A stretch of 64,000 bases of DNA. Origin: Litoribacillus peritrichatus (GTDB taxonomy: Bacteria > Pseudomonadota > Gammaproteobacteria > Pseudomonadales > Litoribrevibacteraceae). The first letter of the stretch is position 1. Each line of letters opens with the position of its first letter. The notes beneath the pieces were generated by a model. The model did not search any database, was not told where the DNA came from, and was given only the letters and a program-made list of their open reading frames with translations. The stretch covers positions 310,001 to 374,000 of the forward strand of contig NZ_BAABBN010000007.1 of the NCBI RefSeq assembly GCF_039537985.1. The letters run 5' to 3'. Shown in pieces: positions 58,182 through 64,000 of the stretch. A program made the translations under genes and the position numbers.

Positions 58182-59072
58182 TGGTGTATGTGTTTGAGGC
58201 TGGTGTTGCTTAGGGTTCAGATACCAAAGCTCATGTCGATGCAAAGGTGTTTCTTTAGGTAAGTGTTGATTGGGCACGTAAAAAGTACGTCTTGAATCAA
58301 TGTTCAATTCCGTAATGATGTTTTCAAAGCGGCTCATGAAAAACTGGTCAAATTCTCCTCGTTTGATGAAAGTTTCAAAGTTGGTTCGAATCAGTTCCGC
58401 AAGCTCCGGCTTATGAGGTGACACAAAAAAATACATGGGGAGCGGCAGGTAGACCCCCAGATGTTGCTCAATTGCCAGATCAGGGTACAAGGGGTTGAAT
58501 TTTTGATACTCCTGAAGGATTTCATTGACGCCTCTTGGGAAATAATCCGCGCGTTTGAAGTGGATGATTTTAAATAGGCTCTCGTAATCTCCGTTGGTAA
58601 TGGTGTGAAACCCTTCTTGTTTCCAAACGGGGGTGATCGACCATTGTGAGCCGAGAATGGCTTGTTTTTGTTTTAATTCGTCCAGGCTGTGAATCCACTC
58701 GTACTCCTGACGTTCGTCTTGATGAATCAACAGTATTCGATAACCAAGCAGTCCTTTGTAGATGGGGATGCGGATAGTCAGTAAATCATCTTCCCAGTCA
58801 TTGCGGGTGGCTGTTGCCTGTACATCCAGTCGCCGACCTTCGAGTAGCAGCTTTTTGATCCGCTCTCGACTGTGTACTTCATTGGTATAACGCAGAGTGT
58901 GGCGGGTTGCAGGCAGATCCAGGTTGAGTAATGTTTCTAACAGCGCATTGACGTACTCTTGCCTAGGGTCGTTTTCAGACTTTGGCCTGGCCAGTACGTA
59001 TTCATCCGCCAAGCTATAGGCACTGTAGGTGATAACGATGAATGCAATCAGTGTGTGTTTTAGGTTTCTCAT
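58173..59072 (-). CDS. Periplasmic family 3 solute-binding-like protein
   Basis: This 299-residue protein has a signal peptide (KHTLIAFIVITYSAYSLA). The body shows the order of a type II periplasmic binding fold (YVNALLETLLNLDL, IKKLLLEGRRLDVQATATR, ILGSQWSITPVWKQEGFHT, FKRADYFPRGVNEIL, LAELIRTNFETFIKRGEFD). The usual amino-acid ligand residues are not recognisable, and no transporter is adjacent. Such stand-alone proteins are common in gammaproteobacteria with unknown ligands. The last 20 residues are polar and His/Gln-rich. Confidence 0.75.
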   Translation of the reverse strand: MRNLKHTLIAFIVITYSAYSLADEYVLARPKSENDPRQEYVNALLETLLNLDLPATRHTLRYTNEVHSRERIKKLLLEGRRLDVQATATRNDWEDDLLTIRIPIYKGLLGYRILLIHQDERQEYEWIHSLDELKQKQAILGSQWSITPVWKQEGFHTITNGDYESLFKIIHFKRADYFPRGVNEILQEYQKFNPLYPDLAIEQHLGVYLPLPMYFFVSPHKPELAELIRTNFETFIKRGEFDQFFMSRFENIITELNIDSRRTFYVPNQHLPKETPLHRHELWYLNPKQHQPQTHTPKR

Positions 59073-59132
59073 GGCAACTACTACGCGAATCCAATAGTTT
59101 AAATATTAGATGACATTTTTGTAATTCCTACT

Positions 59133-59174
59133 TGAGAATTATTCTTATTATGCTATAAATAAAAATAATTATCA
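59133..59174. promoter_or_regulatory. Two Fur-box-like sites upstream of an unknown gene
   Basis: TGAGAATTATTCTTA (59133-59147) and, on the other strand, TGATAATTATTTTTA (59160-59174) each differ from the TGATAATNATTATCA palindrome at two or three positions. They lie 20-61 bases before the ATG at 59194, where Fur would block transcription when iron is plentiful. Confidence 0.65.
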
Positions 59175-59193
59175 TTTGCATGGAAGAACTCCT

Positions 59194-59658
59194 ATGTTTC
59201 GTCGAGCTAAAAAATGCGTTGCAGTGGAAGAAAAAGACATAAACAAATGGGAATATTACTTAATGAAGGGCAATGAGTATTATTTCCGCAGTCAGTACGA
59301 AGGAGCTGCTTATTGTTATTCGGTGTCTGTCGAATACCTGGAAGTCACGGTAGGCCGTGCCTGCGTTACTTGTACCGATGATCGAAGCTTTCAGCACTTT
59401 TTAATCGCTTGTCAAAATGCATCGCATTCATTTGCTATGGCCGGTGATTTGTTGAAGGCCGAACAGTATCTTTCCCGTGCTCATTACAAGTTTTTATCCA
59501 TGGTCAGTGAAAGTCTTAAAAAGAACGACAGTTGGCAGGAAAGTGTGCAACGCATCTGTGAACGTTCGTTAGATGCACTGGTGCAGTTTTTGGAACGTCA
59601 TAATCGTAACGGTGCGGCTGAAAGTGTCCGTTTCGAATCTCAACGATTGCTGAATTAA
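59194..59658 (+). CDS. Unknown small helical protein, probably iron-regulated
   Basis: ATG 59194 has GGAAG 8 bases upstream; a TTG at 59176 lies inside the operator region and is less likely. The 154-residue protein has no signal or membrane segment. It seems to consist of helix pairs in a TPR-like pattern (MKGNEYYFRSQYEGAAYCYS, LIACQNASHSFAMAGDLLKA, EQYLSRAHYKFLSMVSESL). Cysteines occur at CVTCTDD and near ERSLD. No family is recognised. Fur-like sites upstream and a terminator downstream make it a complete, iron-responsive unit. Confidence 0.75.
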   Translation: MFRRAKKCVAVEEKDINKWEYYLMKGNEYYFRSQYEGAAYCYSVSVEYLEVTVGRACVTCTDDRSFQHFLIACQNASHSFAMAGDLLKAEQYLSRAHYKFLSMVSESLKKNDSWQESVQRICERSLDALVQFLERHNRNGAAESVRFESQRLLN

Positions 59659-59682
59659 GCCCTTTATCAAGGGCTTGTTTGT
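59657..59682 (+). terminator. Terminator of the iron-regulated unknown gene
   Basis: AAGCCCTT (59657-59664) and AAGGGCTT (59669-59676) form an 8-bp stem with a 4-base loop, followed by GTTTGT. It begins within the stop codon. Confidence 0.65.
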
Positions 59683-59736
59683 AGATAAGGGCATCGAGAT
59701 ATGACCAGCCAGCGTTGGCTGACTGGTGTTTAGGCG

Positions 59737-60483
59737 TTAAGCGCCTTTGAGCATTGCTTTAATACGTGCCTGAGTGCTGTCTGAGTTAAGCAGCGCTACG
59801 AACTCGTTTAATTCGTTTTGAGAAATTTCAGGAATCAGGTCGATGTAGTCTTTCTTCATCAAACGCTTAGTTGCAATGAGTGATGGCAACGGCTGTTTTA
59901 GCAGTTCGCCTGCAAGTGCCATGGCGCTATTGATTGCTTCGCCTTTGTCACAAGTCTGATTGATGAATCCCCATTGTTGGGCTTCTTCAGTGCTAAAGAA
60001 ACGACCTGTCATCAACAACTCGGCAGCAATTTTTGGTCCTACATTACGCTCTAACAGGTAGCTTGAAGCCCCTTCAGGACAAACCCCTAGGTTGGCAAAT
60101 GGTACGCGGAAGCGCGTTCCTTCAGCTGCAATTACCATGTCGCAATGAAGCAACATGGTTGTTCCTATGCCTACCGCTACTTTTTCAACGGCTGCAATGA
60201 CCGGTTTGGTGATTGCGTTAGACGTTTCAATGATGCCTTGAACACATTCCATTAATGCCTGGATTTCGTCGCCGACCAGGTCAGACAAGTCGTTGCCTGC
60301 GGTAAAAGCATTGTTCGCGCCGGATACCACAATTACGGACACGTCATCCGATTGATCGGCTTCTTTTAAGCCTGCAATGATGTCTTTGTACGTCTGCATG
60401 CGAATGGCGTTCAAACATTTCGGGCGATTAATCTGCAGGTGTGCAATGCGGTTTTCAATCGTTAAGGTGATGTCTTGGTACAT
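59737..60483 (-). CDS. Enoyl-CoA hydratase/isomerase family protein
   Basis: ATG 60483 behind AAGGATGG is the start; the frame is open 29 codons further. The 248-residue crotonase-fold protein has NRPKCLNAIRMQTYKDI, oxyanion segments GANNAFTAGNDLSDL and VAVGIGTTMLLHCDMV, and FANLGVCPEGASSYLLE. The single Glu after CP matches peroxisomal-type delta3-delta2-enoyl-CoA isomerases rather than two-Glu hydratases, so isomerase activity in unsaturated fatty-acid oxidation is a reasonable guess. It is monocistronic. Confidence 0.87.
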   Translation of the reverse strand: MYQDITLTIENRIAHLQINRPKCLNAIRMQTYKDIIAGLKEADQSDDVSVIVVSGANNAFTAGNDLSDLVGDEIQALMECVQGIIETSNAITKPVIAAVEKVAVGIGTTMLLHCDMVIAAEGTRFRVPFANLGVCPEGASSYLLERNVGPKIAAELLMTGRFFSTEEAQQWGFINQTCDKGEAINSAMALAGELLKQPLPSLIATKRLMKKDYIDLIPEISQNELNEFVALLNSDSTQARIKAMLKGA

Positions 60484-60611
60484 GAAATTTCCATCCTTAA
60501 TTGGGTGATGTGTCAAGATGTTCAGACATAATGTGGTCGACACTTTAGTCTGGAGTGTCCTGAAGCACAATTACATATGTTAAGAAACTCGGTGATTTAG
60601 CTGGTTAATGC

Positions 60612-61058
60612 TCATTTATTTTTTGCGATCCACTGATCTAATTTATTGGCAAAATCCCGACGTTCGGTTTGATTCATAGTGGCAGGGCCGCCGCTGATCT
60701 GACCGGCACTGCGCATGTCTTCCATGAAGTTTCGCATGGTTAATCTTGGGCCAATGTTGCCTTTATGCAGGCTTTCACCGCGAGGCGTTAATATGATGGC
60801 GCCTTTCTCAATGGCCTCGGCGGCCAGCGGAATGTCGCCGGTGATGATCAGATCGCCAGCTTCGCTGTTCTGAACAATGTGGTTATCGGCCACGTCAAAA
60901 CCCTGCATGACCTGCACCGAGCGAATATATTTGGACGGAGGTGTGGAAAGCGGTTGATTTGCGACTAGAATCAACTCAATAGCGGCCCTTTCTGCAGCCC
61001 GAAATAAAATGTCTTTGATGACTCTTGGACAAGCATCGGCATCAACCCAGATCGACAT
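60612..61058 (-). CDS. YaiI/YqxD family protein (UPF0178, PIN-like)
   Basis: ATG 61058 (MSIWVDADACPRVIKDIL) gives the family's normal length of 148 residues; the open frame reaches 36 codons upstream without conserved residues. Conserved segments VDADACP, DLIITGDIPLA, GAIILTPRGE and RNFMEDMRSAG are present. The fold is PIN/NYN-like, with acidic residues that may bind metal; the biological role is unknown. Divergent from the helicase gene. Confidence 0.9.
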   Translation of the reverse strand: MSIWVDADACPRVIKDILFRAAERAAIELILVANQPLSTPPSKYIRSVQVMQGFDVADNHIVQNSEAGDLIITGDIPLAAEAIEKGAIILTPRGESLHKGNIGPRLTMRNFMEDMRSAGQISGGPATMNQTERRDFANKLDQWIAKNK

Positions 61059-61273
61059 ATGTATAGTTCCTGAAGGTAAGTCTGATAGGAAATGAAGGTT
61101 GCTATTAAACAGTACATGCAATGTGGACGGCAAGTCGCTATACTGCGCAGCCGAAAACGTATCCACTTAAGGATTTTGAGATTACCAGGGTGGTGGTCTT
61201 GTCTGACTTCGTTCAAATTTTATCCTAGGGTGGTCCGTTTTATCTTTTTCCTTTGCTATATAAGGCCCCCTAA

Positions 61274-63034
61274 ATGTCAGATGAGATAGAAAACTTAACC
61301 TTCGACGATCTTGGACTTCCTGATTACGTCATGAAAGTTCTAAAAGACGTGGGTTATGAATCTCCTTCGCCAATTCAGGCTCAAATTATTCCTCACGTGA
61401 TGGAAGGTCACGATGTACTGGGTCAGGCTCAGACCGGTACCGGTAAAACTGCGGCGTTTGCTTTGCCGCTGGTTTCTACTATTAACCTTCGTAAAAATAA
61501 GCCACAGGCTTTGGTGCTTGCGCCAACGCGTGAATTGGCAATTCAGGTTGCTGAAGCTTTCCAGAAGTACGCTTCACGTCGTAAAGGTTTCCATGTTCTG
61601 CCGATTTATGGCGGCCAGGATTACAGTGCCCAGATTCGTGCGCTAAAACGTGGTGTCCACGTTGTAGTAGGTACACCGGGTCGTGTTATGGATCACATGC
61701 GCCGTGGCACTCTGGACTTGTCCGACCTTCAGTCTTTGGTACTGGATGAAGCGGATGAAATGCTACGCATGGGCTTCATTGACGACGTTGAGTGGATTTT
61801 GGAGCAAACCCCTGAGCAGCGTCAAATCGCCTTGTTCTCGGCAACGATGCCAAAAGAAATTAAACGCATCGCAACCAATTATCTGAATGAACCTAAGATT
61901 GTTACCATCAAGGTGAAAACTCAAACCGCATCGACCATTCGTCAGCGTGTTTGGATGGTCAGCGGTATGCATAAACTGGATGCATTGACCCGAATTCTGG
62001 AAACCGAGCCATTTGATGGCTTGATTATGTTCGTTCGTACCAAAAACGCGACCGAAGAGCTGGCTGAAAAGCTGGAAGCGCGTGGCTATTCAGCCGCCGC
62101 ACTTAATGGTGATATGGCTCAGGCGTCCCGTACCCGTACGGTTGATCGCTTGAAGAATGGTCAGTTAGATATTCTGATTGCTACCGACGTTGCTGCCCGT
62201 GGTTTGGACGTTGAGCGTATTACGCACGTGATCAACTACGATATTCCTTACGACACTGAGGCCTATGTTCACCGTATTGGTCGTACTGGTCGTGCCGGTC
62301 GTAGCGGTGAAGCTATTTTGTTCGCTGCGCCACGTGAACGTCGTATGTTGCGTGCCATTGAAAAGGCGACCAACAAGAAGATCGAAGAAATGACCTTGCC
62401 TTCCACGCAAGACGTTAACGATCGTCGTGTGTCTCGCTTTAAAGATAAGATCACTGAGGCTTTATCTGCTGAAGGTGATTTGCAGTTCTTCCAGGAATTG
62501 GTTGAGCAGTATCAGAACGAACAAAACATCCCGGCGCTTGAAATTGCTGCGGCTCTGGCTAAGTTGGTTCAGGGTGATGAGCCATTATTGATCAAAGACC
62601 GTCCTAAGCGTGATCGTCGTAAAGACTTTGAAACACGTGATGATGACGGCCGTGGTACTCGTCGTGAGCGCGGAGAGCGTGGTGATCGTAAGCCTCGTGA
62701 GCGTAAGCCTCGTGACACTGGTGTGCCGATGGAAAACTTCCGTTTGGAAGTGGGTCGCAACCACGGTGTTGAGCCTAAGCACATTGTTGGTGCGATCGCT
62801 AACGAAGCCGACATGGAAAGCAAGTACATTGGTCAGATTGAAATTCAAGATGACTGTACTTTTGTTTCTTTGCCGGAAGGTATGCCTTCAGAAGTGTTTG
62901 ATCACTTGAAGAAAATTCGTGTTGTCGGTATGCCAATGCGTATTTCCAAAGTGAGCAATGGCCCTAAGCCTCGCAAAGGCAAGCCATTCAAAAAAGGCGC
63001 AAACCGCAAGCCTCGTAAGACCGATGACGAATAA
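61274..63034 (+). CDS. deaD: DEAD-box RNA helicase DeaD/CsdA
   Basis: This 586-residue ATP-dependent RNA helicase has the Q-motif region, AQTGTGKTAAFALP (I), PTRELAIQ (Ia), TPGRVMDH (Ib), LDEADEMLRMG (II), FSATMP (III), VRTKNATEELAE (IV), DVAARGLDVERI (V) and HRIGRTGRAGRSG (VI). An Arg/Asp-rich linker (about residues 440-485) precedes a DbpA-type RNA-binding domain (ENFRLEVGRNHGVEPKHIVG) and a basic tail. CsdA helps ribosome assembly and RNA unwinding in the cold. It is framed by a 215-base divergent region and a strong terminator. Confidence 0.94.
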   Translation: MSDEIENLTFDDLGLPDYVMKVLKDVGYESPSPIQAQIIPHVMEGHDVLGQAQTGTGKTAAFALPLVSTINLRKNKPQALVLAPTRELAIQVAEAFQKYASRRKGFHVLPIYGGQDYSAQIRALKRGVHVVVGTPGRVMDHMRRGTLDLSDLQSLVLDEADEMLRMGFIDDVEWILEQTPEQRQIALFSATMPKEIKRIATNYLNEPKIVTIKVKTQTASTIRQRVWMVSGMHKLDALTRILETEPFDGLIMFVRTKNATEELAEKLEARGYSAAALNGDMAQASRTRTVDRLKNGQLDILIATDVAARGLDVERITHVINYDIPYDTEAYVHRIGRTGRAGRSGEAILFAAPRERRMLRAIEKATNKKIEEMTLPSTQDVNDRRVSRFKDKITEALSAEGDLQFFQELVEQYQNEQNIPALEIAAALAKLVQGDEPLLIKDRPKRDRRKDFETRDDDGRGTRRERGERGDRKPRERKPRDTGVPMENFRLEVGRNHGVEPKHIVGAIANEADMESKYIGQIEIQDDCTFVSLPEGMPSEVFDHLKKIRVVGMPMRISKVSNGPKPRKGKPFKKGANRKPRKTDDE

Positions 63035-63050
63035 CTCGTCTGAGGTTATA

Positions 63051-63084
63051 TAAAAAAAGCGCTTGGGTGACCAAGCGCTTTTTT
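63051..63084 (+). terminator. Rho-independent terminator of deaD
   Basis: GCGCTTGG (63058-63065) and CCAAGCGC (63070-63077) form a perfect 8-bp stem with loop GTGA, preceded by seven A and followed by seven T residues. The A/T flanks make it bidirectional, so it can also end the convergent yfaZ-like gene. Confidence 0.92.
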
Positions 63085-63146
63085 TGTGTCCGGTGTTTAT
63101 GGCCAAGCTATTTAAGCATGAGCATCAACGGCCATGCCCCGCGATC

Positions 63147-63713
63147 TTAGAAGTGGAAACGGAAGCCCAAAAAGCCGGTCGACTCTACACTTCGATCCTT
63201 GGTGTGATCAAAACCGGCTTCCACGTAGCGATAACCCACTTGTACATCTGCGTTAGGCATAACCTGGTAGTTTGCCGCTGCTTCAAGCCAGGTGAAATTG
63301 TCGGTGTCGCTGAAGGTTAAAATGGATGGGGCGTAGTGGCCAGAAGCGCTGAGTGATAACCCCGGCACCTGACTTAATTCCATTTCACCAAAACCACCCA
63401 GACCCACGCCTAAACCATCAACGCCATGCTCTTTGTAGCCTATGGTTTTAAAGCCAATCCCCGTATGAACTCTTTGGCCTTGAAAGCTTGATGTATTCTG
63501 CGCGTGTAAATCGAGGTTGAACAGATTTCTGCCACCCTCGTGGTAGAGGTAACCTGCGCCAAACTGTACCGGTAATTCGTCGGTTGATGTGTATTTGCCG
63601 TAAACCGAATCATCCGATAAGTTGAACTCGAAGCCGCTGGCCAAAAGGCTGCCGGAAAAGCCCAGCGCTGCCAGGCCTGTAATGAAGGATTTTGCAAAGA
63701 TGTTTGATTTCAT
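63147..63713 (-). CDS. YfaZ-family outer-membrane beta-barrel protein
   Basis: This 188-residue precursor has a signal peptide ending GSLLASGF. The mature part is made of alternating strands with glycine/aromatic girdles (VQFGAGYLYHEGGRNLFNLDL, GLGVGLGGFGEME, DVQVGYRYVEAGFDHT) and ends FLGFRFHF with a C-terminal Phe, the outer-membrane signature. It fits the YfaZ family, of unknown function. AAGGA precedes the ATG. Confidence 0.85.
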   Translation of the reverse strand: MKSNIFAKSFITGLAALGFSGSLLASGFEFNLSDDSVYGKYTSTDELPVQFGAGYLYHEGGRNLFNLDLHAQNTSSFQGQRVHTGIGFKTIGYKEHGVDGLGVGLGGFGEMELSQVPGLSLSASGHYAPSILTFSDTDNFTWLEAAANYQVMPNADVQVGYRYVEAGFDHTKDRSVESTGFLGFRFHF

Positions 63714-63791
63714 TGGAGTCCTTGAGTATTGGGTATTTAACCTAAAAGTAACAGTATACTTTTAAATAATACGCAATTGGACAACCAACCG

Positions 63792-64000
63792 TTAAATCCT
63801 ATCCAGCTTTTCTTCAATTTCTGAAATTTTACTTTGAACTACCTTTTCCAGATGACGCAGGTCGGAAAGAATTTGTTCTTTCACGGTTTTTTCGTCATGA
63901 ACGTGGTTGGTGATGTCGTCCAGTTCGGCCAGCACGTGGGTTAAAACGGCGGATACTTCGCTCATTTCTTTGTATTCATTCGGGTTACTTTGAGAGCGCA
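63792..64000 (-). CDS. Coiled-coil protein, C-terminal part (cut by window edge)
   Basis: On the minus strand the frame is open from the window edge to the TAA at 63794-63792, giving at least 68 residues; an internal Met begins MSEVSAVLTHVLAELDD. The tail KTVKEQILSDLRHLEKVV and ISEIEEKLDRI has heptad spacing and looks like a coiled coil. Too little is seen to name it or to locate its start. Confidence 0.55.
   Translation of the reverse strand, partial: RSQSNPNEYKEMSEVSAVLTHVLAELDDITNHVHDEKTVKEQILSDLRHLEKVVQSKISEIEEKLDRI

Noticed and set aside
1..64000. tRNA, rRNA, insertion sequences, prophage genes or attachment sites
   Set aside because: None seen: no cloverleaf-like segment, no transposase or integrase motif, and no flanking direct repeats around the restriction-modification pair.

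Overview
The window looks like a chromosome segment of a free-living, motile, aerobic, probably marine gammaproteobacterium of the Oceanospirillales/Alteromonadales type. The basis is gene content and codon style only (balanced base composition, four chemoreceptors, SCO1, c-type cytochrome, Fpr with a divergent FinR-like LysR, Zrg-type zinc locus, urea transport plus urease). No rRNA, tRNA, CRISPR array, prophage or insertion sequence was seen. The only clear transferred-looking module is a restriction-modification pair.

Layout. 1-429: end of an enoyl-CoA hydratase. 0.56-4.7 kb: glycerol catabolism (glpD, glpR, glpK) with GlpR-type operators. 5.0-5.7 kb: a tiny secreted peptide and a periplasmic glutaredoxin-like protein. 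5.8-8.9 kb: response regulator plus hybrid histidine kinase. 9-12.2 kb: cytochrome c, then a peroxide-defence operon (peroxiredoxin-glutaredoxin hybrid and a flavin disulfide reductase). 12.5-14.3 kb: convergent Eco29kI-like type II restriction-modification genes. 14.5-19.6 kb: RND efflux pump and adaptor with a divergent TetR regulator. 19.8-20.8 kb: nitronate monooxygenase-like enzyme.

20.9-27.7 kb is the most unusual stretch. A diiron ODP-like protein is translationally coupled to a soluble protein resembling a chemoreceptor hairpin. Both are divergent from a chemoreceptor with almost no periplasmic domain. Next comes an operon of a second chemoreceptor with two periplasmic binding proteins, one a transporter-less UrtA paralogue. 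27.7-38.8 kb: a DUF748 giant envelope protein, SGNH hydrolase, HD protein, a lipoprotein that fuses a degenerate DsbA-like domain to GspC-like HR and PDZ domains, two more chemoreceptors, and bfd behind a Fur box.

38.8-46.4 kb: SCO1, LysR/Fpr, a Gre-like protein, and a zinc-acquisition locus with a candidate Zur box and an (HEG)11 repeat, then DUF2167. 46.6-58.1 kb: urtABCDE and ureDABCEFG, divergently transcribed. Their shared intergenic region contains a perfect NtrC-type palindrome flanked by two oppositely oriented sigma-54 promoter matches, so urea import and hydrolysis are probably co-induced by nitrogen limitation. 58.2-64 kb: a solute-binding-like protein, a Fur-box-preceded unknown gene, enoyl-CoA hydratase/isomerase, YaiI-family protein, DeaD/CsdA helicase, YfaZ-type outer-membrane protein and a truncated coiled-coil gene at the edge.

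All coordinates, motifs and hairpins were read by eye. Family names come from recognised motifs, not from database searches.
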